Source: Turritopsis dohrnii (lineage: Eukaryota; Cnidaria; Hydrozoa; Anthoathecata; Oceaniidae). From it: a stretch of DNA of 64,000 nucleotides. Numbering within the stretch: the stretch's first letter is position 1; the number at the start of each line of letters is the position of its first letter. The DNA lies in the NCBI GenBank assembly GCA_027922465.2, contig BQMF02000168.1, positions 372,001-436,000 of the forward strand, in the 5' to 3' direction. Of the stretch, positions 31,150 to 43,105 are shown piece by piece. The notes under the pieces were generated by a model. It searched no databases. It saw nothing but the letters and a program-made list of their open reading frames with translations, and had not been told where the DNA came from. The position numbers and the translations under genes are program-made.

Positions 31150-34100
31150 GTGGTGCACTCGCCACTGATTTCGGCTGTTGAACGCCAAGCTATGAGAGAA
31201 AAGGAGGCAAGAATGCAAGATATAAAGCATCTGTATACAACTCCTGGGGATCAGCCTGATGACGCTGCACTCAAAGATGTTCAGAAACTCTTTGACGAGC
31301 ACGACACACAACTGTTAGAATATGGAAATCGGGTCAAGACTTGGCGGTACCAAGAATCTTAACCGATCATTAACGGGTGCTGGCAGAGATCGAAACATTC
31401 ATAGAGCGATGTGAGAACCAGCGTCTTGATCTTGACGATTATGAATTTTGGAGCAACGCTTACTTGCCAGAGGAGAGGACTATCGAGTCACCTGAAGCGT
31501 ATGAAGGGAAGGTTGTGCTCGGTCACGTGCAGATCAAGATCATAACTACTAGAGAGCCGTTGTTAGGTTGTGGACCATTACCAGATTGGCTACGAAAGAA
31601 GCGTTGCATCTTTGCTGTAGACAGTAAAGACGAAAGAATCGACAACTTGTGCATGTGGCGATGCTTAGCAATCTACACGAGACGAAATAAAGCAAGAGGC
31701 AGTGAATTTCTTACGAAAGAAGCGCTCAGATTGGCTAGAGACTACTATGAACAACCAAAGCTAAAGCGAAAGGATGTGCGCGCAACAAAACTGTGGGACA
31801 TCGAAGACATCGCGAAGCATTTCAACCTAAACATCAGAGTCTACGAGGCAAACGTTGACAAAGCACCTTGGAGACTCGTGTATGGTCAGAACCAACACAA
31901 ACAAGGATTGGATACCATCAATCTTGGAATGCTAACTGGACATTGCTTCTACATTAAGGATTTGGATGTTCTCACCAAAAGCTGGGAATGCGAAGGTTGC
32001 AAACAGGTGTTTACAAGTCTTTAACCTCACCCGACACAAGGAAGAAGAGTGTGAGGGAGCAAAGACGAAGATCATCTGCAAAGGGGAGAAAGTGACACAG
32101 TTACCAAGCAAGTCGGAGCTAGCCTTTTACGGTAAAGGCTTTAGCTATGATGCGTGTCGGTGGGTAGAGTACATGTCACGAGAGACAGGAAGACACATAC
32201 ATCACGCACTCTGTGGACATGGTGGAGAAGGAGTAATACGAGATAGCGGACAAGAAAAATGGGAGGTAGATGGTTACGAATCTATCACCGAGTATTTGTG
32301 AGTACAACGGTTGTAAATGGTATGGTTGTTCCTGTAAAGGGGGTGGAAACCAACATTGGTACGAGTGAACACAAGACAAAGAAGCACACATTAGAGAGCT
32401 TAGATACAACCTTGTTTGCAGTATGGGAATGCAAAAAACTACTAAAGGTCAAGCAGTACTTCAAGAAAAAGTTTACGCCATATCCTCACTATATAGTGTT
32501 TGACTTTGAAGCTCTGTTGGTAGGCTTGAACCAGCAGAAAACAGATGATCTGAAGTACACTTCGAGACACATACCAGTTAGTGTTGCTGTTCACGATAGT
32601 TTGAATGCGGAACCGACATTTCTTGTACACGAAGATCCCAAGGTATTGATCAAGCGATTTGTGACAGAGCTGGAAAGGGGACAAGCGCTCATTGTAGAAA
32701 AGGTAGAGAGAATGTACCCGAGACCTGAAGATTTTGATGTGCTACCAAAAACGACGCAAGATAAGTGAGATAAATGGGTAAACCAAGTTGCGGTCATCGA
32801 CTTCAACAGTGGCAAGTACGATCTCAGCTTGATCAAGCGGTATTTTGTCACAAAGATTACAGACAAGTCGATAATGGTGGAAAAGAAGGCTAATAACTAC
32901 ATGTACTTGACCACAAAGAAGTTCAAATTTCTTGACATCAAAAACTTTCCCGCTCCAGACATGAGTTACAAAAGATGGTGAAAGTCTCTAGAATGCAAGT
33001 TGAAGAAGCTAGTTTTCCCGTACAAGTGGCTGAAAAGCTATGACAAACTTAGTCAGGTGGGGCCTGCAAACTTCGATGCTTTTTACAGCAGTCTTACAGG
33101 AAGAAATACGTTTTCTCTCAAGGAGTATGAGGAATTTTGTAAGGAGTTCTACAAGCGCGGATGTGTCACGATGATGGATTGGTTGCGCGAGTACAACTTG
33201 GCTGATGTAGAGCCATTTGTCGAAGCGGTAGATAAAGTGAGACGACAATACTACAACGATGAAATAGACGTCTTGAAAAATGCTTTCAGTATCCCCGGTG
33301 TATCGATACAGTACGTATTGAACAAGTACGCAGGCAGTTGTGACAAAAAAGAGCTGTGACGCTTGTAAAGAAGTGCAAGAAGTCTGTAAAGAATGCACGA
33401 AGAATCAAGCGTGTGAGTTGTTGCAGACAGGTATGGTAGGTGGTCCCACGATCGTGTTTTGCCGGTATCATGAGCGAGACGTGCCCAGGATAATATCACA
33501 TAAATACGAGAATACGAAGCTGTGCAAGACAATCTTGGGTCTTGATGCAAATATGTTGTATCCTAGTACGTTGGTGTACAACTTTCCATGTAGTAAAGAA
33601 AAGGTAACTGAGATCAACAATCCTACTGATGAGTATAACCTCAAGATGCTTAAGTCCAATGTGCAAAATGTATTCGAGTTTGCACAAGTGGATGTCAAGG
33701 TACCGGCAGAGTTGTATTAGAAATTTAGTGAGATGTCTCCGCTTTTTGTGGTGAAGGAGATAGAAGACAGGCAAATCCCGGAGTATATGCACGAGTACCT
33801 GAAGACTACAGGTCGCAAGCGCATTCCAGGTACACATAAACCTTGTGGGGTGATGAAAGCGAAGAAGATCTTACTGTATACTCCGTTGCTGAAATGGTGC
33901 CTGGTTCATGGGTTGCAAGTCACAGCATTTCACATCCTGACCCAGTGTAAGCGTGGTAAATCATTTGCTTGGTTCCCTCACTAAGTTGCAGACGCACAAC
34001 GAGAAGCTGATAAAGATTCTGACAAACGTATTACTGAATATACGGCAAAATTCAAAGCCAATTCATTCTACGGCAAGATGATCGAGAACATGAGTAGGCA

Positions 34101-35275
34101 CTGCAGCACGACGTTCACGAGAGATGAAAAGAAGGTTGGTGAAGCGATGCGATCTCCGTTTGAGATTTGCAAGCGTAAGGAAAAAGTCACCATCAGTAGA
34201 GCGCATCAGTGTGGCATTGCGATTTACCAACTAGCCAAGCTTCGTATGCTAGAATTTTACTACGATTTCCTTGACAAGTAAGTAGATCGTCGTGATTTCG
34301 AATACATTTACAAGGATACCGACAGCGCCTATTTCGCAATATCAGGTGAGACCTTGGAGGATGTCGTGAGATTAGAGTTACTTGATGAGTACAAGAAAAA
34401 TGTAAAAGACTGGCTGGTAACCGACGAGTATTCCAGTCGAACAGGAGGAGGTCTATTCAAGCCAGAATCTATAGGTTGTCGAATGTTTATTTATTTATTT
34501 ATTTACGAATGTTTACCCAGGATAGCCTCTTCAGTTACTTAAGGTACTGTTATCAATGAGGGTCCTGCGAAGGAGGTCATAGAGCATTTAAAGCCCCCAT
34601 TTGGGCTACGGAAGCTGTAATGACAGGAACCGCTCAACTAGACAACCACCCTAGACATCATTCCTACTTTCTTGCTGAGTGCTAAGCAGAGAGGATTGAT
34701 TCACACTGTTATAGTCGCTGGCATGACTCGGTCGGGGATTGAACCCGCGACCTCCCGAACAGGAAGCGAGCACTCTACCACAAGGCTGCCAGTCGGTAAA
34801 TGGTTTTAAAAATAAGTATTTAGAATCTCTTGATCAGCAACTAGGGGTGGTAATGAAAGAAACAGTTATGAGTGGTTATGTCAAGATTAGTAAGCTATTA
34901 TCAGAGTGGAAGGCGGTGAGTAGAGCAAATAAAAGAAGCACTTGAGAATGGTAACGACATTGTTAAGTTCTTAATGGGTGTGAAGTGAAGAGAGACATCA
35001 AGAGATTTCTAGACGTAGTTGATACTCCAGCAGAAGCTTAGAAAAGAGCAGAACTTATACGTGCCATACAAAGTGGTCAACATCTTGGTGGTGCAAAACC
35101 TTGGACAGTTGAAAGACTGAATGAGATGAGTGACAAGACCATCGAAAAGCTATACAAAACATACACTGATTCAAAACAGCAAAAAACGCCTAATTTCAAC
35201 GCTCTGATATCTAATTTGGTAGGTGTGAGAAATTTTTCGAAGATGTTGGGGGAAATCAACGGAAATCCACTCAAG
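31150..35275 (+). pseudogene. Family B DNA polymerase of a Polinton/virus-like element, decayed
   Basis: The copy is broken into at least eight frames. 31377-32024 has the N-terminal region LPDWLRKKRCIF...DNLCMWRCLAIY and a C2H2-like finger (WECEGCKQVF). 32259-32768 has YIVFDFEALL, the exonuclease I region. Palm motif A (LDANMLYPS) lies near 33540-33570, motif B (KANSFYGKM) near 34050-34080 and motif C (YKDTDSAYF) near 34305-34335. These are the motifs of protein-primed B-family polymerases of Polintons, adintoviruses and relatives. Stops lie at 33358, 33718 and 34281 among others. A SINE splits the C-terminal part at 34482-34797, after which QHLGGAKPWTVERLNEMSD belongs to a second, unrecognised protein. 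It is non-functional. Confidence 0.75.
34482..34797 (-). repeat. Complete tRNA-derived SINE
   Basis: Read on the minus strand, the head is GTGGTAGAGTGCTCGC (A box, complement of about 34768-34783), then GGGTTCAATCCC (B box, complement of 34735-34746), the split RNA polymerase III promoter of a tRNA. A unique body of about 200 bp and an AAAT-type tail (34484-34503) follow. It is inserted in the polymerase pseudogene. The truncated sister copy is at 18921-19190. Confidence 0.88.
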
Positions 35276-35314
35276 TAAGTAAGTAAGTGAGTAAGTAAGT
35301 AAGTAAGTAAGTAA
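35274..35314. repeat. (GTAA)n microsatellite, tail of a LINE
   Basis: About ten GTAA units (one GTGA) lie just beyond the 3' end of the minus-strand LINE fragment. Tandem tetranucleotide tails of this sort end many CR1/jockey-like LINEs, so it probably marks the LINE 3' terminus. Confidence 0.8.
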
Positions 35315-36429
35315 ACATTCATTTAACGTTGGTATAACCATAGTTACAAGTACTAATTAAAACCAACTACAATAAAATGGGTGAAAAAAGAATACATATA
35401 CTGGAAAAAAATATTAAAAAAAAAGAAAAAAAAAATATCAAGGGGAACAAAGGGGACATAAACATTTAAGTCCATTCCACAGACTCAATTCTTTTTTGAA
35501 AATAGAAGCACTTTTGCTGAGTTTAATCCGGTCTGGCACAGAATTCCAAAGTTGACATCCTCGAAATAAGATCGAGTTTGTACCGTAACGAATGGATTTG
35601 GTAGGAGGAAACTTCAACAAAATTGAGGTACGGAGGGAATAATCAGTGATTTTTCGTAGAAATAGGTTTTTAACGATGTCAGGATGTGAACCAAATAGGC
35701 ATTTGTATATTTCAGTTAAAAGTACTAACAAGTTTTTGTGATGTATTGAAATGCTTCCAACTGATGTGAGGAGCTCATCAAAAGAAACATTGTAAGTCCT
35801 AGTAACTGCTTTCAAAGCCCTCTTATGAACAGTATTGATCTTAATATTGAGGCCTTTACCACAAAACATCCAAATAAGTTGACAATAACTAAAATTAGAC
35901 AAAAAAAAGCATTGCATAACTGAAGTGCATGCTTTTCATCTAGATATTTCCTAATTCGATAAAGACATCTTACTTTAAAGTTAGCAACTCTACAAATATT
36001 ATCTACATGGAGATTGAATTTCAATATATACTCCAAGGAGTTTAACTGAATTGCTCTGTTTAACAATATTTCTTCCTATATGTAAAGTTAAATCTTTTTT
36101 ATCCACACCAAGAAACATGAGCTGAAACTTTGCAGGATTAACCACCATTTGATTAATACAAAACCAGTATAAAGCATTGCCCAAGTCAATTTCTAGGTTC
36201 GAAAGAACAAGTTCAGTTGATGGTGCGCAACTATAAATGGTATTATCGTCTGCAAAGTTACAAACTCCACATCTTGATATAAACAAGAAAAAAGTCGTTA
36301 AGAAAAATGTTAAAAAGTAAAGGACCGAGAATTGAGCCCTGAGGTACCCCTAGAAGTAACTGAAGCCATGAACTAAAGGAGGAGCCAATTTTAACCTGTT
36401 GAAACCTTCTGCTTAAATAACTCAGCATA
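35315..36429 (-). pseudogene. LINE reverse transcriptase fragment, 5'-truncated
   Basis: Minus-strand pieces in order are LLSYLSRRFQQVKIGSSFSS and GVPQGSILGPLLFNIFLND (36258-36500), CNFADDNTIYSC (motif C, FADD, near 36240), NQMVVNPAKFQLMFLG, then the C-terminal GCQLWNSVPDRIKLSKSASIFKKEL (35480-35600). At least three frame changes are present. The upstream part stops at 36430, where the GACGTC-rich element begins. Confidence 0.8.
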
Positions 36430-38013
36430 CCCAGCGGGCACAAAGACGTCGTAAAGACGTCGTAGAGACGTCTTTCCAAGACGTCCCTGAGACGTCGCAA
36501 AATGGTCGTGAAGTGGGAATTTCAAAAGACGTTCCAATTACATCTTCACTGAGACGTCCCGATGACATCCCAACGACATCGTAACGACGTCGCAGGATTA
36601 TGAAATTTACGTCGTAGAGACATCATAGAGACGTCTTTCCAAGACGTCCTTAAGACGTCGCAAAATGGTCGTGAAGTGGGAATCTCAAAAGACGTCCCAA
36701 TTACATCTTCACTGAGACGTCCCGATGACATCCCAACGACATCGTAACGACGTCGCAGGAGTATGAAATTTACTCGTTCATCTTCGTAAAGTCGTCGTAG
36801 AGACGTCTTTCCAAGACGTCCCTGAGACGTCGGTCAATGGTCGCGAAGTGGGATCCTCAGAAGACGTCCCAATCACATCTTCACTGAGACGTCTCGACGA
36901 CAGGATATCGCAACGACTTCAATCTCTGGCCGTAACGACATCGTAGGGAGGTCCGATTAACAACCTCTTTTTCTGGGATCATAGGCCATCCATGTTGGGA
37001 TCATCAAAACAACAAAACATACAAATTCAATAGAAGTCTCCTTTTTAATTCTTTTTAAACGTTTACAACGCAACAATTCACAGTTCAACATATACTAGCT
37101 AATTTGTCATCAAGTTATAAAATTTTGAATCACATGTATTTCCACATTTAAAACTCCCTTCGGCTAGCCTTTTTGAAATTTCGCCAACCTCATTATCGAT
37201 CAGGAGATCTTTGAGCATCAACGGAAGTTTTTTTATGTCATCTACAGTGATTTTCTGATGCTGGGTTGCTGAAACTAAGTTCAACAAGAATGTATAAATA
37301 TGTATAAATATACCCACCGAATGGATTCAGAAACCAGAAACTCACCGTTAATTTCATCGAACAGGATCGTATCTTTTCAAGGTGTTTTTATATTTACACG
37401 TTGCCAGTTTACCTTTGACAAAACGTCATGTTTAGTTAATTCTTCTAAGTTCTATCTAAACGTCTTTTATCGAAACTTACGTTACATGTAGCTATCATTG
37501 TTAACAGTATTTACCTTTTCTTACAAGAAAATCTATGCTTTTGAAACTTTCTATATCACACGTGAATTTTATAACCTGGGAATTTCTCTTTGTCTTACGT
37601 ATTTGTGATTGGTCTATTTTAAATTCTTTAAATTATGCAACTGTTCAACCTATTCGATGATTCTTTGTTGACTAATCGTTTTTGAACATTTATAATTCTT
37701 TCGAAGGTCGTAATTTAATCTGTATAGAGACGTCCCAAAAACGTCGTTAAAGCATCCCTCACACGACCAAGAAAAAGAATCGGCACGAATGTAAATTCTA
37801 TATAAGCATGTTAGTATCACTCGATTTTTACTGTTTAATGACTGCCGAATGAAATTTGAAAATTTTTATCAGGTCCCATATTGATCGTAAAAGGATCCCA
37901 ATTGCGACGTCCCATTTTCAGACGTCCCTACGACGTCGCAAAATGATCTCAAAACCAAACGACCATTTTACAATTAAATTGAGACGTCTCAAAGACGTCT
38001 TGTGCCCGCTGGG
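36430..38013. mobile_element. GACGTC-rich inverted-repeat element
   Basis: It begins CCCAGCGGGCACAAAGACGTC and ends GACGTCTTGTGCCCGCTGGG, an inverted repeat of about 20 bp. Inside, a unit with TCTTTCCAAGACGTCC recurs at 36471, 36634 and 36806 (spacing 163 and 172 bp). GACGTC palindromes are very dense at both ends, while the middle (about 36960-37720) is ordinary AT-rich DNA without a convincing gene. No target duplication was identified. It is a non-autonomous DNA transposon with repeat-rich subterminal arms. Confidence 0.75.
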
Positions 38014-38690
38014 TTACGCTAACTGAAAATACTTGATATGTTGTTTTTCTTGTTAGTAAGGCTTATCAGTTCAAAATTTCTTATTGCCTCGTTTGGTTTG
38101 TTAGCTATTACACTATGTTTGTTTATTAAAGTTTTCAAAGATCTAGTTCAAAAAGGCAGTTATTTGTTGGAATTTTGGTTTCGTCAGAAATTATTATTAT
38201 AAACAAACTTTTTTTTTTCTACATAAGCTCTTAAGGCCGGTTTTCAGTTCATTCGCTGTGGTCGCACGAATGAGCGATCTGACTTTTGATTGGCTGACGC
38301 ATTCTCATTCGCCTGGTAGTTCAAATCATTTTAACTACTGAGCGAATGAAAAAACTGTTCGCTCAGTCGCGCGACCGCAGCGAATGAACTGAAAACCGGC
38401 CTTTATGAAAAAATTTCTTATAAAAAGCATATGTTACACAGCTCACGCATGTATAATTCTTTTGTCTTTAAATAAATTATTGCTGGTGTTTTATGGTTAG
38501 ACCCTATTTACACTAATTAATCATTTTCATCAAATTTATCGTTAATGCCTGTTTTCCACCAGTGAGATATCTCAGAAAACACCGATAAAGAAGTTTTCAG
38601 TACTTAAAATAAAATTTCAAAAGCGTTTGTGTGAAAAGTAAACTTGCTGCTACCGTTTTGCGCCATCTGGCTCTTGTTTTTTATTAAAAT
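38014..38690. repeat. Long inverted repeat, left copy
   Basis: From CGCTAACTGAAAATACTTGA to CTACCGTTTTGCGCCATCTG the sequence matches, in inverse orientation, 47495-47995. It is longer here because it contains the 168-bp MITE at 38234-38401. Enclosing a Mutator-like transposase remnant, the pair could be the long terminal inverted repeats typical of Mutator elements. Confidence 0.7.
38234..38401. mobile_element. 168-bp MITE with TTA target duplication
   Basis: AGGCCGGTTTTCAGTTCATT (38234) and AATGAACTGAAAACCGGCCT (38401) are perfect inverted termini; the arms continue ATTCGCTG(T/C)GGTCGC. TTA flanks both sides (38231-38233 and 38402-38404). The homologous inverted-repeat copy at about 47730 lacks the insert, giving an empty site. 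Confidence 0.9.
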
Positions 38691-39719
38691 TAATGTGATA
38701 GTTTGATAGAGAATTCATTTAGCTTTCAGAGGGAAAAAATGAAAGTTTCATGTTTGATATTTCATAAAAACTAAACATGTGTTTAGAGGTTAGAGACTAT
38801 CCTTAACATATATTTCGCCCTATGGGGAAATATATAACAAAAAAAGTTTTTCCGACCTTGTAACAGAAAGTTCCTTTGATATTTTCGTTCCCACGAAGAT
38901 CGAAGTTCCTTGTTAATTTACGTGAAGGATTCAAATGCGTAATGCAGTGTGATCGATGTAATGATGGGATAACTTAACGAGAAAAAATGAGGTTCCTTCT
39001 TGAATCGGCAGTCTGTGTAAGTTCAGAATATCGTTGCCTTTACAATATTTGGTGTAGATGATCTCAATTGCAGAACACTGAATCTTAATCAGTGTTGAAT
39101 GTTAAAAAGCTTGATCAAGGGTGTGTTTGGGAAGATAGGTTACAGTTATTTTTGAAACTAAAGAATGCCGATCTTTTAAAGTGTTGCCATATAAAATTTG
39201 AACAGTTTGTTGATTAGATTGCTCCATGTTAGATCCTGATGAAAGTGTACTCTGACAATTTTGCAAACTTCTAACGATTAGTAGGTCATAGCTAGAGTTT
39301 TCAATTTCTTGTTGTAACCTTCTCCATTTGTTGTGTTGAAAATAGCATAACGATTTTCTTTAAGCGCTTGTTAAACGACCCCAAATATTTTATGTAACAA
39401 TGTTGCATCACTTGTTGTGTCCGATGTTGCACAGCAATGCAATAGCGTTGCATGACTACACAACAAAATGAACATGTTATCTTGTTGCAACATGATGTAA
39501 TGATGTTGCAACCTTAATAATCTAAATAAACGAATGAATACACAAAATATTCAATGTTTTTCATAATATTAAACGTTTTTGCAAAAAATCCTTCAATAAT
39601 GACCAAAAATGAATAAAAATATGAAAACCACTTAAAAACCGATATCTTTAAGGTATGATGTTAGTTTAATTGCCGAAACTTTGCCAAAATCTTCTTATAG
39701 TTGTTATCCAGAATTTAGT
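38691..39719. other. No gene; short TGTTGCA-rich patch
   Basis: AT-rich sequence. At 38809-38850 a palindromic TATATTTCGCCCTATGGGGA / AAATATATA motif is the inverse of one at 56880-56915. At 39389-39515 GTTGCA/TGCAAC words recur many times and may belong to the neighbouring GACGTC-type element. Confidence 0.5.
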
Positions 39720-39985
39720 TTGTAGCTATTTGGGAAAGGTAGATTTTTAAAAGACGTTTTGTAAAAGACGTTTTTTGGAAGACCTCTTAAGGACGTCTTT
39801 GAGATGCATTATGAAAGACGTTTTTTAGAAGACCTCTTCAGGTATCGTCTTTAAGACGTTTTGTGAAAGACGTTTTATGGATGACCTGCAGAAAACGTCT
39901 TTAAGACGTTTTGTGAAAGACTGGTCTCAAAAACGTCCGTACCAGTTTGAGACGTCTTAAAGACGTCGTGTGTTTACTGGGTAGT
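39720..39985. repeat. Second GACGTC/AAGACGTT-type repeat end
   Basis: Repeats of AAGACGTTTTGTGAAAGACG and GAAGACCTCTT end in GACGTCGTGTGTTTACTGGG. Its terminus resembles that of the element ending at 38013 (CCCAG-N5-CACA-N-GACGTC). The opposite end was not found, so this may be a truncated or related element. Confidence 0.55.
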
Positions 39986-40027
39986 AGTGGCTTCGGCCTT
40001 GCAGGGAGCAACCTATTTTTTTAAAAA

Positions 40028-40457
40028 AAAGAAGAAGCCGCTTGGCTTGAAGACGTCAGGACGTACCACAACGATACATATCTAGTCTCAAAAATACAAC
40101 ATTGCTGAATTGCCAAATTATGGTCAAATCTAACAAAGTGACTGGCAAATTCAAAATCATCATCTTCCATTTGTGCTTTGTACAAGTATTTGGCCCAAAT
40201 TGTCCAATTTTAGTCAAATTGACAAAATGACTGTCAAACTCGAAATCAGCACCTTTCAATTGTGCTTTGTGCAAATTTTTATGAAAATTGGTCAACTGAT
40301 AGGCCAAATTTGGCCGAAAATGCAAATTCGGCAACGATGTCATGTAAACGTTGCACGAAAGCGTTCATAACTTGGAGTAGTAGTAAGAGGAGGAGAAGGA
40401 GAAGCTACGGGTACTTTTATTACTTTACTCAACCAAGGGTGTCCTAAAGTCAAAAAC
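40028..40457. repeat. Dispersed repeat, copy B (two internal units)
   Basis: It matches copy A at 5960-6785 at both ends: AAGAAGCCGCTTGGCTTGAA on the left, and GCGTTCATAACTTGGAGTAG with GGGTGTCCTAAAGTC on the right. It has only two of the 128-bp-type core units. A short further match of the right tail occurs at about 48195-48250. Confidence 0.8.
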
Positions 40458-40597
40458 AATCACTGGGATCATTGAAATCTTTCACTATGATGTCATGTAT
40501 CCACACAGAGAGATTGACCTCCTTAGCCTTGTTGTGATTGTTGCCTTCATCTCTTTGCTTTTTCCTCCATTGGCACCAAATTTCTGGACCGATTGGA

Positions 40598-41276
40598 CTA
40601 AAATGTGTCTACAAGATTGACTTGTTGGAATGAAAAAGAACCATTCTGACGTTTTTTTTTCATTTGATAAACTTTATGCTTATCATCCAAGTTGGTATTA
40701 TTAACCGTCTGTCTGATACCCAAACCAAAATAATTTTGTAATGTGTTTACAGCACTTTCGGTTAATCTTCCTTTTCCCCTCAATTTATGTGCATGATTCT
40801 TAACCTCATAACCTCCTCCTGATCCTCTTTTGATATGCCCGACACCTTCAAGTTTTTGAGGTGTAATGTCAAAATCAGCTAATGGCTTACTCGCAACCAC
40901 ATTGTTAAAGTAGGATGAGTCTCCATCTCCAAGGTAAGATTTGTAAATCAATCCGAAATTTTCGAAATATCGATTAAAGATGTTTAGTGCACCAATGCCT
41001 TCCATAGAACCAAATGACTTGTGGGGATTAATAGATTTCCATAAGACATAATCAGGATGATGTTTTCTTTTATTCCATATTTGACAGCCTCTACAATATT
41101 TGCTTAAAACATAAAATATCAACGCATCGTCCACCACTAATAGCTGTCACGACTCCGTTGAGCGAACAGTGTCCACGGTTTTGCCAAGTACCGTCAAGAG
41201 AAAATTGAACTAACGGTTCACCATTTGGAGTTTTCTCTTTGCAATTCTTTGTGATAAATTTTGCTGTAGACTTCTG
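40598..41276 (-). pseudogene. Mutator-like transposase fragment
   Basis: The minus strand reads FSLDGTWQNRGHCSLNGVVTA (first catalytic Asp region, about 41150-41215). After a frame change it continues SKYCRGCQIW, KSFGSMEGIGALNIFNRY and YKSYLGDGDSSYFNNVV (second Asp region), then GVGHIKRG, LRGKGRLTESAVNTLQNYFG. These match the transposase domain annotated as Mutator-like in cnidarian and hemichordate proteins. The N-terminus is missing because the sequence stops at the LTR at 41277. It is non-functional. Confidence 0.65.
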
Positions 41277-41420
41277 TTTCGGGGATAAATAAATTGAAAC
41301 AACTGTTTGAAACTTTGAGATGAAAAGAGTTTAAACTAAGAAGTAAAATATGACAAGGAAATTCATGAAAATTTTATAAAGAAAAATCTAAGTGGACAAA
41401 GTAAAATAAAAATAGAATAC
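41277..41420 (-). repeat. 3' LTR of the BEL/Pao element
   Basis: It shares TGTTTCGGGGATAAATAAAT, GAGTTTAAACTAAGAAGTAA and GAAAAATCTAAGTGGA with 47167-47306, with scattered substitutions. On the minus strand it ends in CCCCGAAACA. The similarity stops beyond 41420. Confidence 0.75.
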
Positions 41421-41675
41421 ACGTTTTTTTATATAAGAAAGTCACTTTTTGGCCCGAGTCTCGATTTTCTTAAAGTTTTTGGCGAAATGAGATTTTCTTA
41501 ATATTTTCTTAACTTTTCCGCTCTGAATTTCCTTTTGTTAAGACTTTGCTTTAATCATAAGTAGTAGAAACATTAATTTTGGAGAAAAAAATCACTTTTT
41601 CCTCCAAATAGCAATACGATTTCCTGCGGAATTCTTTTCAGTTTTGCTGTTTTATGAAACTTATGTTACTTGAGA

Positions 41676-42996
41676 TTATATCCGTTGGAATGACGTCAAA
41701 ATACCAAAGTTAACCGTTTTTTCCCTGTATACTCTGTTACAGCTCTCAGATTGGTTTCGATAAGACACTTTTACTTGTCGAATTTTATTATCTTTGGTCA
41801 TAATAACTTCATCAATCATACCATACTGATATGTGAATTTCAATGGACTGTTTTTTAAAAACAAAACAATATCACCAACACTTATATCAGTGTCAGATTT
41901 AAACCGTTTGGGTTGATTGACAAGTTTAGGCACATGATTAATTAACCAATTGTCAAGCTATCCTTCATAAATCAAGGAATTTGTTTCGATAATTCTTGAC
42001 AAATCGTTTGACAGTTCAAAAGGTCCCACTGGACTGTGTTCATTGTTACGTCCAAATTTGAGTCTATTAGGAGTTATTAAATCCATGGATTCGAAATCGG
42101 ATACGTAGTTACCAAGTAAGATCGGAAGATCGTTGATACAATCGGCAATTTCTGCTGAGACTGTCTCCCAACGGAGAACAGATAAACGTTGATCGTTGTA
42201 GCTTTTCGTGAGTGATTGCTTGACTTCGCGGATTAGTCGTTCGACTTTGCCATTGTAGTTATGCCCATCCACAGGATATAGTTTGAGTTCGACGTTGACG
42301 TCGTAGTGAAGCTTGTATTTGGTGTCGTGGAAGTTGATCTTCAAATTGTTGTACGTTTTGAGGCTTTGTGAACCACGACCGACAAATACTGATTTTTGAT
42401 AGCCAGTGTCGCAGGCGAAGTGAGTGAATGCTTGGAAGAAGGCTTGACTACTGTAATCGTCCATCACTTTGATTAATGTTGTTGCTGTCGTGGAGCAGAC
42501 GAATACCACCAGATCGTCTTGCGTTTGTTGTGATTGGTGTACGAAAGAAATGGCCCAGCCAGATCGACTTGACTGTTATAGAAGGCAGGGGCGATGGTTA
42601 TTGAAGCTGTGGATGTCTTCCCCATTTCGACTTCGACCTTTTTGTGACGTATCGACAAGGTTGGCATGATTTGCGAATGATCTTAACAATGTCGCGTCCT
42701 TCGATGGTGAATGCTCGTTTAAGTAAGTAACGCCATGTTGATTCGACGCCACTGTGCTTGAGCACTGTGTTGTCCCAATGAACTTCGTTGATGATTACAT
42801 AGGAGATTGGCGAATGCTTGTCGGGGACGGGTACACAGAAGGATGTTGACTTGAGATCTTTCATTGTATTCGTCATTGGTGTCGTGATTTGAACGTCGTT
42901 ATCAAGGATACGTCCAGTGTAGGTGAGTATGCCATTAATGTCTTTGGTGAATCGTTTGTACTTCTCGGCTTTGATGAAATGACGAACTTCAGCCAA
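41676..42996 (-). pseudogene. BEL/Pao integrase and C-terminal domain
   Basis: 42598-42996 holds the integrase zinc-binding part (SCQPC), followed in shifted frames by the start of the core (VDLAGPF near 42505-42530) and 41958-42509 with VMDDYSSQAF and the Glu motif GKVERLIREVK. The second catalytic Asp position reads VFVGRGSQSLK, with Gly where Asp is expected. 41676-41933 is the C-terminal DUF5641-like domain (ISVGDIVLFLKNS). Several frame changes make it inactive. Confidence 0.75.
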
Positions 42997-43105
42997 ACCT
43001 TTTCGACAGTAGTAGAGTTCAGCTAGTGAGATGTCGTTGCTTGATAAGATGACAGCTGGATTATCACCAACTGATACGTTTGGATGCTTCGTTGGAGCTT
43101 TTATC

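Noticed and set aside
34735..34783. tRNA gene on the minus strand
   Set aside because: A and B boxes are present, but the sequence continues into the SINE body and lacks a full cloverleaf with matching acceptor stem.
39250..39275. Hammerhead core at CCTGATGAAAGTGTACTC
   Set aside because: No stem II pairing and no GAAA box follow.
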